Source of the DNA: Saccoglossus kowalevskii
Lineage: Eukaryota; Hemichordata; Enteropneusta; Harrimaniidae
Length of the DNA: 37,559 nucleotides
Assembly (NCBI RefSeq): GCF_000003605.2
Contig: NW_003112966.1
Coordinates: forward strand, 136,047-173,605
Reading direction: 5' to 3'
Shown here: positions 24,336 to 35,527 of the stretch, piece by piece
How positions within the stretch are numbered: the stretch's first letter is position 1
How the letters are laid out: each line of letters opens with the position of its first letter
Translations under genes and position numbers: made by a program
Notes under the pieces: generated by a model
Told to the model about the DNA's origin: nothing
What the model saw: the letters and a program-made list of their open reading frames with translations, nothing else
The model's database searches: none

Positions 24336-24348
24336 ATTCGATAATGAT

Positions 24349-25239
24349 TTATATGACGTGCTGTAACTGATGTCCCAAATTTAAAGCTGGGCGGCACTGC
24401 GTTGTATTTCCCTGATACAATAAATGTGATGGTAACATGTGGCCGGTATGGTTAACAGCAAGAATGACGGTGATTTTTCGTTTATCGTCGAGGTCTGTGA
24501 TCTGATCTTGTTTGCTGCCCCGGAACTCCATTGTCCAGTTACCCGATGCATGGATGGACTATCGCAACACCAGTCTGATCCCAGTTGAAGATCAACTCGT
24601 CCGTGATGAGACACTCACTGTTCGATTTTACGCAAATATTCCTCCTTGACTTGTTTGTTTACATGCCTTGGTTCTTCGTCTTTCTGTGTAGCCTATCCTC
24701 TTTATGATGAGTGATTCGGCCCAAGATTAATAAGGACCTGTCTTTGTTCAAAACAAGTGCACGTGGTGCCATAGTCACGATCGAAGTATTGACAATACCA
24801 CAACTGATACGCAGAGACTTTATAAATGACTAGATTTTGATGTCACGCTGGTTACCACGGAGTAAAGGACGACCACGTTGTTTTTTCTCTATAATTTCTG
24901 GTGGGTCACGATCTTGCTTCACGTGCTGGATGTAGGCTTTCTTCATAGTCCGAACTGTACTCTCGTTAATGGGATTTTCAAGCAGCCTACTGAAATGCCT
25001 GGCGGCTTTCATTACACCATTTTCGGACGCGTGTCTTCCTATCTTTGCTCGAATCCTGGGGCTATAATGCTGGTAGGTACCTCGCTTACATTTTCTTGAG
25101 GCACTGTCAGTCTTGATTAGAACAACGTCTACGTCGTCATTAATCTCATAGACTAATGCTGGATCAATTGCTGGGACCATTGATGGCGACGGTAAACCGG
25201 CCGGTGCACTGGTATCAGATGGCTTTGATTTCTTCAGGT
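24349..25239 (-). pseudogene. Broken pogo/Tigger-like (DDE_1) transposase
   Basis: The N-terminal part (25239-24830) is a clean frame with a Pro/Ser/Asp leader, then KRGTYQHYSPR, a helix-turn-helix-type region (HASENGVMKAARHFSR, INESTVR) and a basic RGRPLLRGNQRD segment, ending at TAG. Downstream the reading shifts frame. A stretch with ELIFNWDQTG, the first catalytic Asp context of the DDE_1 family, lies near 24595-24565 with stops before and after. Another frame (24531-24349) carries DLDDKRKITVILAV and LPSHLLYQG, the block that follows it in this family. At least two stops and two frameshifts, and the later catalytic region is absent. Dead element; no terminal repeats located. The helix-turn-helix half is well preserved. 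Confidence 0.8.
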
Positions 25240-25262
25240 AATAATAATAATAATAATAATAT
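25239..25262. repeat. (AAT)n microsatellite
   Basis: About eight AAT/ATA triplets at the junction between the transposase fragment and the retroposon-like block to its right. On the minus strand it reads (ATT)n after GGCTAATAAAAT, a common 3' tail form for LINE/SINE elements. Confidence 0.9.
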
Positions 25263-25604
25263 TTTATTAGCCTTTGGAGCGGCAAACAAAGAGAAGAAAA
25301 CAACCAAATCATACATATTTGAAAAAGGAAAGAAGAAAAATCACATTAAATTCAAACTTTCTTTTCTATACTTATACAATTGAGTAATAAATACTCTAAC
25401 TTCCTTGGATACAATATTCCCCAAATTATTGTTGACTTTCCACAATATGTCGCTAAAAAGTACATTAAACTTAAAATTAATTCCTCCAGAAAGAAAGTTA
25501 TTAATAAGTGTTGGGTCTACTTCAAGGTTTTGAACTTTGTACATGAAATCTATCGGACGATAGACATTTTAGCACAGTCCCTCAACACCTGTTGAGGGAC
25601 TGTG
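25263..25604 (-). mobile_element. Possible retroposon 3' end
   Basis: Read on the minus strand, the block runs from a 15-bp-arm hairpin (25604-25573), through an open frame ending in a stop at about 25341 (the segment near its C-terminus reads FITQLYKYRKESLNLM), then a T/C-rich tract and GGCTAATAAAAT, to (ATT)n. This order resembles the 3' end of a CR1/L2-type LINE or a SINE built on one. The protein piece is too short for a firm family call. Confidence 0.35.
25573..25604. repeat. CACAGTCCCT hairpin, copy 2
   Basis: CACAGTCCCTCAACA, CC, TGTTGAGGGACTGTG is a perfect 15-bp stem with a 2-nt centre. It shares its outer stem with the hairpin at 17196-17222. Confidence 0.85.
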
Positions 25605-27381
25605 ATTTTAGTAACGCACTGTAAACAGTTCGATTTGGAATGAAATCGTTACTAACTTTTTGCATAACATTAACTTTGGTGTGAACAAGTTTTCAATTCC
25701 CTCGCATTTCATTGAATAATAATACATTTTAGTAAATTCCAATCTCCGGAAACAGAACATATTTTTCACTTGGCAAAATTACTGTCGTGCAATTGTCGTG
25801 TGAACTGCAGCGATAATCATCGGACGTGTGTTGGCTAGTGGAAGTGTAACACTCGTTTTTAATGTGTGAATTAGTAACAGGCATTGAGTAATCAATGCTC
25901 TTTGTTTTTATTTGATGAGATGCTGTATACAATTGATTGACAAATACGTATAAATGAAAAGTTGAAATAATAGTAATTCGTCTGCAAGAAGAACGCGAAG
26001 AATAAAATGCGTGAATTAGACGAAACTTAATTTCACGCTCGTATACAGTATTTACCTGCTAAAACAAATAGTTATTTTATATGTATCATCACAAGTGACT
26101 AAGACAACATTGAACAAACCGTTTGCTTATCCAACGCTGGTATCAAGGCATGGTAATGACACATGCTAGGTACGACTAGATTCCGAATTAATTAATGCAA
26201 TTCTCTCTGTGTAGATAAACTATTGTCAGTGACTGTATATTAATATTAAAACACACAGCGAGTAATGTTTTTTAAAATGTTACGCTTCATTTATGCAGTT
26301 TCCTGTAAAGGCACATAAAACCAAATTCTAGAGAATGTAAAAACAAATGTATTCATCTCGAAAGGAAACAATTTTTGACAGTGTAAATATTATGTGAATA
26401 AAACGTTATTTTGTGGAATCCTGCAATATTTGAACTCAAGCACTGCCCGCATTTATAAGTGATGCTTGTAAGTAGATACGGTACATTTTACTTGAAGCGG
26501 GGGTAGTTGTCACCTGCGAACGCCGGCGTGAGACGACCATAGCGTGTCGTTGTTTACACAGAAACGTCTACCCATGAGCCTTTAGCGTGCGTTGATAACG
26601 TCGCCTGGGACTGAATTCCCGCGTTAAGACTTTCATATATTTTTTTTTACATTCCCAATTCTGCAAAGTTGATTTTATTTGTTAACAAATATGTCGTAAT
26701 CCTTGTATAAAACAGTCCGTTTGTATTTACCTGTATAGAGCTTAATTATTCAATCCGTCCCATCGCTGATAATATCATGCTAATTTGAAACCGATTGAAC
26801 AGTCAAGTTCAACAATAGAATGCATTATTTCCTTTGCAAACCAGTGAAATTAAATCCCGGTGAATATCTCTGCAACATCAAATCCACTAAAATTAAACAC
26901 AGTACTGAGTAAATATTCCCCTTTACAGTATTTTGAACCAACCTTGTAATCAGTTAACCGTACACCGAACACGACAACAATTTGTTGAACGTGAGTAGGC
27001 ATTACCAATTGTCAGTGATATCAAGGGAATAATTGTCCAACTCAAATATACAAATTAGCTTGACATCGTTGCTTAGAAAAAATAACTTTAAATAAGTCTG
27101 GTATATAATTATAATTTTTGGGCAAAAATCAGTGAGTTATTTAAGCCAAAAACAAATTCTATGTCATTTAACTGTACATATTTTTTAAATGTGACACAGT
27201 ATGTGGCATAATTTGCATATCATTTACATCATAATAGAAATTTACATATGAATTACAAAGACCAAAGCAGGTTTACATTCAGAAACACATAGTTATTAAC
27301 ATTATACATATATACAACTAAATTACATTTTCAAGCACAAACTATAATATTCAAACATCAGCTATTTTTTCTGTATTTAAT
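25605..27381. other. Gene-free stretch
   Basis: AT-rich. One minus-strand open frame of about 109 codons follows an acceptor-like TTTTAGCAG (exon start near 26056) and ends at 25729. Its composition is not protein-like and its phase does not fit gene D, so it is not called. No other structure noted. Confidence 0.45.
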
Positions 27382-27642
27382 CTACTTCAGTAATTGAAGT
27401 CGTCTTGTCTTGGTCATTGCCCATGCATCTGAAGCAGCCTTGAAGTCAAACTTCTCAATTGGTGGTCCTTCTACACTTATGAATAATAAACATCTTAATA
27501 TTTTTTCAGAAAGTCTATTTCTCAGATTGGTCTTGATTCTTGATACAGCTGAGAACCCTCGTTCACAATCTACAGATGAAAAGAGTTCAGATTTTACATG
27601 TAGAAATGGAGTTTGAAACAAATAAACTTGATATAAATACAT
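27382..27642 (-). pseudogene. hAT transposase C-terminal fragment (dimerisation domain)
   Basis: The minus-strand frame contains SSVDCERGFSAVSRIKTNLR, then LRCLLFISVEGPP, then a short basic tail and stop. The CERGFS motif followed by a Leu-rich helix is the hAT-family dimerisation domain, close to the ZNF862-like/TTF-type group. Only this tail is seen; the zinc finger and catalytic regions are not in the adjoining sequence. It lies 25 bp beyond the last donor found for gene D, on the same strand. In-frame joining to that donor fails, because the split codon becomes TGA. Most likely a transposon fragment in or beyond gene D's next intron. Confidence 0.75.
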
Positions 27643-27667
27643 AACTCTGATGATATAATGTACTTAC

Positions 27668-30391
27668 CAACTGTTGATATTCACTAGCCTATTCAATTGG
27701 TGACAGTCATGTTTAGCTTTTTTTAACAGCCTAAATTAGGCATTTATTTAAAATCGTACAACAAAGAAAGTAATCAAGCAACATGAACTCTCTGGCCCAA
27801 GGTATTAACAGATCTACCCAGCGATCAATTGATTAGGTACGAAAACAAAATCACTGTCTACACCAAAAAATAATTGCATATTAAACATTTCGGTAGGAAT
27901 GACTGATACAGAACAAAAGAAGACTAATGCGAAAATTGCTTATACGTGCTATATTCTAAATGGTATTACATTATTATCATGACTGGATCTTTCTTATTTT
28001 GATCTCTAACTGTCCACCCTATAATCAGTCTATTACTCAACCCCCTTATTGTTTTGTATATTACATTCATTTTGTATTGGTAATCAGTAACGGATACGAT
28101 CTACGGACCTAGACACATCGATTTGCAATGTTACATACCGAGATTTGTCGCTTATCTCCCGTAGAAAGTGCCTCACATACAGGTGGAACAAAACATACAC
28201 AATTGGCGAGACTGCTTCACTTTCATTTATTGAAACAGCCTTGCCCGTGTGTTTGCTCATATACTCAAATGCAGTTTGTTCGTCGTCTTGGCGTTTAAGC
28301 GAGAGGTACAGAAGAAATGTGAGCTCGAGTCGGAGGTTTGCTAATATTAATCAAAATATCGTTATACCGCGTTTGAGGCCTCAACGTTAGGCAATGTAGC
28401 AATTCGCCCGAAACCTCTGGTAATGATTTCTTGCTGTTTTGGCGTGTATTTCAAGTATTGGCTTATACTATGTTGGCTTATACTATGTCGGCTTATACAA
28501 TGTTGGCTTATACTATGTTGGCTTATACTATGTTACGTTCCTAGAAAATGAACGTGTATTGGGCCAGTCGACCACTGGAGAAGCGTCGGCACTGATATAT
28601 TGACCGTCAATCAAGGGTACACTGTGGTAATTTCCGTGTGTCATGATATAGGGAACCTCTTATCAATAAAATGGCGTACATGTAATAACATGGTCATTTT
28701 TGAATTCGATTCGCTGATATAATTTCTGATAAACTGTAATTTCTGTATGAAGTAGCCCCGCCATCACGGTGTGCTAATTCTGGATGTATACACTAATGTA
28801 CACTAAACTTTGACAGACGACATACACTGTTACTGGTTGTCAAGACTATACTACACCGCCATTCCGTTTTGTACACACACTAATACGTAAATGTACTATT
28901 TCTGCCATATTTAGTGCACACTTCGGTACTACTGGAATATATCGATGATGGGAGAAATATAGCCTGACAAGATCGCGTGAGTTGCGCCCTCAGCGGTGCT
29001 CCAAACTCCAAACCGGGCAGGGCGCCACTCACGCCTACATTTCAGGCTACACGCAGGACCATCTTTGCTAGTCAAGGGTTGATAAACGCCAACTTAGGGG
29101 GTCAGAATTATGACATCATGAATTAGATGAGTGTATCACGGCACCACATTGCCAGCATATGCTACACACACGAGAACAGTGTGATTTAATCGTTAATATT
29201 AGTCATCGTCAATTGACACATGTATTGTTGATTGACAACCCGACGACGCAATTGCCATAGCATGGGTGTCATCAGCCCAGTTGCCATGGGAGAGGAACTG
29301 TCAATATCATAGCAACGAATCTGTAATCTGATTCTGCTTTCATTGTGAATTAATTTCAAACACACATTTCATTTTAACACGCACAGAGAGAAAGATATAG
29401 CTCTTTTATATTTCTGACAACTACCCACAAATTAACACCGCATGGCTTTTTTGACAATAAATTTTATTACGTATTTCCGTTTTTCTTAAATCAGCATTAT
29501 ATAGACACAGGGATTGTAATTGTAAGGTGTCAACTCTTAACTGAAGTCCATTGTCCAAAATCCTGCCTTATGTAGTACTTGTATAATCATGTATAGTCTA
29601 GATTCATATTGGTATGCGCATAGTAGCTACCATAAATTCTATTCATGTCAATATTTACGTACGTGATGTGACGTGTACATCTACTAAAACAATATCTATA
29701 TATCTTACCTATTGCCTGCAGCGCCATACATGTCTCGCGTTCTAAATTCATTCTAAACAAACATCAAATATAAATTATTCAATATTACCAGACTTTTTGT
29801 AGAAAACATATGGACTACTGGTACAATCAGTTGTCACTGTGTGAAAATAGTAATATTTATATCGAAATAATCTTATTTATAACTGTATGAAGTGGAGAAA
29901 ACATATGGATATATATCTGTATGATCATATTGTTTTTATTAAACATTATTATTTATTATGATATTCCAATACTCCGCATGTTGCCTGCGATCTTTCACTT
30001 TATTCCGATATTAACTGAACAAAGGACTTTGCGCGAAGGACTACAGTTACCTACTATCATTTTGTATAACAATCGGTCGTGATCTCACGTACCTCTGTTT
30101 TTCACAAGTTAGAACCTCTTACTACTTGTATCTTTCCGCCCGCAGAAATATCTTTAAAATGTATGTACGGATACCAGAATAATATATATTATTTTTGTTT
30201 TAATTCCATTGTGTGTGAATAAATGAAAAGCACGTTATATTCTGTGAAAAATTCGTAAAATTTCAATCTTAGATGCCTACAAGACAGAAATAAAATGCTC
30301 ATGATAAAACTGATGTAAACTATAGTGTTGTGAAATACCTGCCTGACCGGAAGTGAATTAACGTATATCGACTCATTCCGTTAGCCTGCAT
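27668..30391 (-). CDS. Gene D: unrecognised helical protein, four exons, 3' end not found
   Basis: Exons in transcript order: 30391-30339 (ATG, 17 codons plus 2 bases, donor GTATTT), 29752-29709 (44 nt, donor GTAAGA), 28340-28139 (202 nt, donor GTATGT) and 27730-27668 (63 nt, donor GTAAGTA). All three junctions are phase-compatible, and joining them gives 120 residues without a stop. The ATG is preceded in frame by TAA and has A at -3. The protein begins MQANGMSRYTLIHFRSGR, then has a long amphipathic region (about 19-50) including ETCMALQAIANLRLELTF, a polar Asp/Glu/Gln link (50-58), and another hydrophobic helix (about 78-95, with VYVLFHLYVRHFLREIS) before a Lys/His-rich segment. No signal peptide. 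I do not recognise the family. It is head-to-head with gene C. The terminal exon is not identified. Confidence 0.6.
28458..28532. repeat. 15-bp tandem repeat, five units
   Basis: TTGGCTTATACTATG is repeated five times head-to-tail. Unit 3 differs at two positions (TCGGCTTATACAATG). It lies in the second intron of gene D. The near-identity of units points to recent expansion and probable length polymorphism. Confidence 0.95.
28959..29047. repeat. Small inverted repeat element sharing sequence with 33668-33703
   Basis: TAGCCTGACA...GCGTGAGTTGCGCCCT on the left is mirrored by AGGGCGCCACTCACGC...TCAGGCTA on the right. The right-arm sequence recurs at 33668-33703 (CAGGGCGCCACCTACGCC, then TTGTCAGGCTA) in gene C's first intron. 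This looks like a dispersed MITE or SINE end. The left arm also carries a CTCF-like GAGGGCGCAA on the minus strand. Confidence 0.65.
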
Positions 30392-30990
30392 GGTAGCTTA
30401 GCGACCCCCGGGCCGTCGCATGACCCTATCGAACATGACTCACTGGAACGAGTGTGTCGCTTTGAACGCCAAATAGCTATGAATTAACAAAAAAAGGTTC
30501 GACTCTGTGGACATTCACCGGAATTACAATTACTCATGAAGCTTGAACTGTTTTTTTTGCAGCGCTAGCATTCCTTAGATGAATGTACAGATACGCACGC
30601 GCGTTTAGTATGGAACACGCATGCGCATTTGCGTATTACTAGTACTATTGTTGTGTACGACCAAAATAACGCTTCCCTTTTACAATAAACTATAATCAAA
30701 AACAAAAAAACTGCAGCATAGAACACACATATTGACAATAGAATAAACAGAATTCAAATTAAGTTGCCCAATAAATATGAATAATTAGCATATCAATGAA
30801 TCAAGTACTTTGTGAATTTACATTACACTTCATCACTGAGCCGGCTGCCATGACAATTATCTTATTTTAACCGCCAGCTTGCGGGCTCGCATAAATGCCG
30901 AAATGAGTAAGCCGGTTATTTTTGTGACAGCGCGGTATTACATTCACCCTAGTCGCATGTAATGTAGACCGATGAGCAGTGGACGTGGTT
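30392..30990. promoter_or_regulatory. Bidirectional promoter region between genes D and C
   Basis: 599 bp separate the two start codons, which point away from each other. The region holds an NRF1-like site (TGCGCATGCG, minus strand, about 30618-30627), a CCCCCGGGCCG stretch near 30405, and ACGCACGCGCG near 30593, locally CpG-rich against the AT-rich background. No convincing TATA box. NRF1 sites are common in TATA-less divergent animal promoters; the promoter role is inferred. Confidence 0.45.
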
Positions 30991-33900
30991 ATGCCGGTTT
31001 TTAATAAACGTCCAAAAAACCGCGGTCGACCCTGGCTCCCGACACGTTATAATTACGGTAAGTATGTCGCTTTCTCTAGTATGTCGGGGAAAGTATTGTT
31101 TCGATTATTTGAAAATGTATGCTTGAATCTTCCGTTCAGTAAATTAATTCACTTTTGTCAGAGTGAACACATGTGCGAGTAAATCCGCGATTCAGGGTAT
31201 ATTGTTGTCATGGTGTGGAAATAATGTCCATTTTTGTTATTCTTAATTGATTTGCCAAAATGAAGCGTAACGTCGATAACAATCATTACAGGCCATTTTC
31301 CTATTGTGATTCACGTGATTACGTATTCGATGGATCTATTACGAACACTCGAGCACGATGATTAAAGTAATTGTAATTAAGTGTTTAATTTCAATCTTTA
31401 TTCGGATAGATCTCAATTATCATCACTTTATAATTGTTTGCTTGAATTAATTGATATTCCCAGTAATAATTGTGAGTAGGTATATATAAACCATCACATG
31501 TCTACCAGCAAATCGCGATGACAGGCTTCCGTTTTAACAGTGTGACCCTGAGAATAATATTCTGGGGGCAATCGTATCTGACGGTACCCATGACACCATG
31601 TGCGTATATACTGAAACTCACCGCTCAGAACCATCCCCCGAATAAGTCGGTTTTCAATCGATATCTTGTTCTTTTCGCCAGCGTTTCGTCAAATAGCAGG
31701 TTCATAACGATGTAAACGTGTATGTATAATTAAATACCGTTGAATATTAGTGAGGGGTATTATAATTCATCTCGGAGCACGTTGTCATATATTTTGACCT
31801 GTTTTGACCTGACTAATATTTCATCTCCTGTTTTAAATGATACCTCGGCTTAGGCTTACTTTGTTCACGCCTACGCTGGTAACATGTGCAGCACGAACAT
31901 GAACATTAATGTGAATGCAAAAATAGAAACTATGTATCTGTGTGAAGAAATGCAACAAAGTGGGCGACTTGTTCACGTTCACACTTCCGATTTAAAATAT
32001 CACCAGTGATCCATAAAATGTGAATATATTTACATAAACATGTTGCCGCTGTCACTTTATTGCAACTCGCACGCCATCATATTTTCAATATGTATTATTC
32101 ATTTAAGCACTTCTAACACCTGACACGTATCGACAAAAGCGTCACCCATTTGTCGACATTGACTTTGTAGATTAAACACGAAACATTATGACACCGAAAT
32201 GGTCAAAGCAACTCCGTTTCCGGATCAATAATTTCGCTGCGCGTGAAATGAAAACATGTAGTTGTTGTAAATAAATGAATTGTCTCCTTTGTTTGACTTT
32301 AACTTCACTATTGCCCTGTATTTTGAGATGACGTGGTGCCATGTTACGATCTAGTTGTTTTATTCGGTGCAGTGTGATATTAAAGGAAACAGCTGGTCTC
32401 AACTGAATGTATGTGATCGTGTCATCTACCACATGAGTTGCTTTCTTTCCTTCATTCCATTCTTGGTCATGTCGTACATTGTACCGGCCGTGCATTGATT
32501 TTAGTAACTCTGCATGTGGTCGTCTACGGTCTCTATATCTGCAAATGTACCATGGAGGTTCAATATATTACGATACCGCCGCAGTTATTTGTTTCGTATG
32601 AGGTTAGAGTACTGAACAGTCGTTCATTCTAGCTCATACAACTAATAGAACTATTAGTTATATGAGATATTATCAAACCGTCATTTTTTGGGCCATGTGA
32701 TAGTTTTGTTTTGTGTTAGATGAACCTTAGCTTGGAATACACATGAATAATAACCGTGAATTCAGTCACCCGGAAATGTGTTCACCCGCAATCAAATATT
32801 CACATTTCACCTAACAGTTCGTATTAATATCTTATGCATTTACCGTTGTTTAGTCTTTATAGTGACGATGTCCGAAATCCGAGACCTGCATATAAGTCAA
32901 TATCCCATGGCATAGCGTATACCTCAGCTTATTTTTTGACTGGCTGATAGTTTATGGTATTAAAGCGTACATGGAAACCGGTGGGACTTGTGCAAACATG
33001 TCTGGACTGATCCTTGCAATAATCGCGTGACAAACATCGATTGGTATTTCACTTTTTTTTTCTCTCTCAATTGATACGTAGCGTTACCCATGTCTTTTAT
33101 CAATTTTCAGTGATTTAATAATATAATTATATTTTAATAATAATCCTAATTTTTGACTGACGCGCCACTGTCCTGTAAAACAACAAATACACCTTGCCTA
33201 TAAATCACGCCATTTATCGACGAAGCGTTTGTGTGACATTGTTTTTATATGTAGCGAGTCGTACATCATTTTGACGTCACCGAAAGGTGATTTAATGGTG
33301 CTAGGAATCCTATATTGTTTGATAAAGACACTACAATGTATTTCATTACACCACACTATACGCACAGTCCGCTGGCGCACATGTGATAGTAAAAGAAATA
33401 CGATATTTACTATATGGGGGCCGCCATCTTGAATGCAGCATAAAACTAAATAAGAGACAAGTTGTGAAACGTGTTTTTCAGATTTCCTACAAATCTGGAC
33501 AAAAATACCAATTTTTGTCAAAAATACGATCCGGTGGGGTTATATTAAGCCAACCGATAACAAAATTCAGCCGAATTCGGCGTTTTTGTGTGGAAAAATC
33601 CCTTGCATACAAACACCTAATTATACCAAGAACCTAGAACACTTTCCCGGGTGGGGATCGCAGCAGTCCAGGGCGCCACCTACGCCAACTTGTCAGGCTA
33701 GTGACTATACGTATACACTATCGTCAACAAATACGTCATCTTAGTTGTCAATATTAATTTTGTTGGGGTTGGTTGTCATAATAATGGTTTTTGTTTTGTC
33801 TTTTTTATTAGATTATAATCGTTTCGACGACTCTGTCCAGGAAGAGGCCCCACCCTCCCCCGGATTACTTCGCACGGAAAGCGATGGAGCACAAAGTGTG

Positions 33901-35527
33901 AATACTGATCACGATGTCAAACGCGTTAGAATTGACTCTACAACCGAGGCTGATACGGAATACACTGACTCGGCCAATGAGAAACTTTTACCACAAAAAG
34001 GAGCGAAGAAAGGCAACCAGAGCGTCGCAAAAAAACAACGTCGAGATCCGAGACAGTTACGACGACCGCCACCACAAGAACACGATGGACCCCCCGCATT
34101 GCAGGAGGTCTACAGTGCGTTCGGAAAGTCGGTGACGAGCAGAAACTACGCTGTGGTAAGTCGACCGATGTTTTTTTCCGCTAGTTTTAATTGGGTTTAT
34201 TTTCTGAAATTAGTGGACGTGTCGTGCTGTTAGATGAGTTATTCGTGACCTGTAAGTTGTGCTGTTAGAACATCTATTGTCGATTTCCCCATCCGCATGA
34301 GTGTACTTAATTTGTCGCTGCGTGTTATGTTCGACATGGGTCCTATGCGATGTATTCAACGCAAGTAAAATACACTGTTCTAACGCTCGCTGTAGGACGA
34401 ATATTGCCCTTCCAAATGATAAACATACAGCACGTATTCTTGATAAGAGACCATCCTACTAAGATGTATGGTGACTTGTATTACGCAGTCAAAACTCGTA
34501 ACGTTTCATATACGATTCCTATACGTTTACAGGTAACGGTGAGCCCACCATCAAGTCCAACTGTCAAGACTCTGCCTTACCCTCGCCCCACCATACCATT
34601 GGAAGACCCACCGCCTGATTACCTGTGTTGTTCCATATTCTCGTGTTTCTTCTTCTGTTGGATTATAGGCTTGTTCGCAATACATCAGTCCTGGCTTGTA
34701 AGTATAATATTGAAATATTAAATAATAATAAAAAAATATTAGAATTACTCAAGTGTGGCATGTGAATGAACGCATAGCGTTAATTGGGGATTTTCCGTTC
34801 ACCTCGGGATCTGGCATATTGCGTGAATAGCGCGGACTGAACGATTTGATTTTGAATTTATATTTTTTTATAGCTCAATGACGTAATGGCGATCCTTCGG
34901 AGAGGAATATTGCATTGAGATACCCTTACTTCATCGAAATTAATCATCATCAAATGTGAATAGAAATACCCAAATATATTTTCGCGTTTGACAAACCCCA
35001 CGCGATATTCTGAAGCCACTACGATGCTATGACCTTTATTTGTCCTAGAGTTCGTCTGATTTAACGCATAACGCGGGATCTCGCAGTGAAAGGAAAATGG
35101 TTAATTGATGAGGGAGACAATGTTGAATCCATAAGTTTGTTTCTTGTGTTTGATCAGACCAAGTGGCAAACGATATTGAATGGCGCGGAGTACTAATAAT
35201 ATTTTATTCCCCGAAACTAATGAATGTGAGTTTCTTTTATTGAGCCCTGTGCAATCCAGAAATGATAATAATGTATTTAAAGACATAATGAATTGAATTC
35301 ACGCCCTAAGTGGTTTCATCCGGTGAATGTGAAACATTACAATCACGTTACAATTGTTCTATGTTTGATTTCAGTCTCGACAAGCAGCCAAGGCGGGTGA
35401 TAGGATGGTGGCTGAAGAGAGTGGTCGATACGCCTTGCAACTTACATGGGCTGGTATATTTCTTGGCGTCATTTTAGCAATACTCTTCGTGGTCGTGTTT
35501 GTGACGCCCCATTTTGCTAAAACTTGA
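30991..35527 (+). CDS. Gene C: dispanin / CD225 protein with long charged N-terminus and Cys cluster
   Basis: Four exons: 30991-31057 (ATG, 22 codons plus 1 base, donor GTAAGT), 33812-34155 (donor GTAAGT), 34533-34697 (donor GTAAGT) and 35375-35527 (TGA). Phases are 1, 0, 0, as in gene B, and the product is 242 residues. Residues 1-22 are basic (KRPKNRGRPW). Residues 23-137 are polar and probably disordered, acidic first (DSVQEEAPPSP) and then basic (KKQRRDPRQLRRPPPQ). CD225 starts at PPPDY (163-167), with a first hydrophobic segment holding four Cys at 169, 170, 175 and 179, likely palmitoylation sites. The last exon has Gly200-Asp201 and a second helix at about 217-235, then a short tail. 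Exon 2 has no ATG of its own, and its upstream in-frame extension is intron. First intron 2754 bp. Compared with IFITMs (about 130 residues) the N-terminus is about 100 residues longer. Function unknown. Confidence 0.88.
33668..33703. repeat. Second copy of GGGCGCC / TCAGGCTA repeat end
   Basis: It matches the right arm of the inverted element at 28959-29047 over about 35 bp. It lies in the first intron of gene C, about 110 bp before exon 2. Confidence 0.6.

Noticed and set aside
25729-26056. Open minus-strand frame after an acceptor, considered as gene D's last exon
   Set aside because: Phase 0 entry does not fit the phase 2 donor at 27668, the composition is not protein-like, and one frame of this length is expected by chance in the window.
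28145-28390. Plus-strand ORF of 81 codons
   Set aside because: Antisense to gene D exon 3, which has matching splice sites and phase on the minus strand.
30470-30510. GGTTCGACTC resembling a tRNA B-box
   Set aside because: No A-box at the right distance and no cloverleaf can be drawn.
33745-33811. Hydrophobic N-terminal extension upstream of gene C exon 2
   Set aside because: It begins with TTG, not ATG, and lies before a clear acceptor (TTTTTTATTAG); it is intron, so no signal anchor should be inferred.
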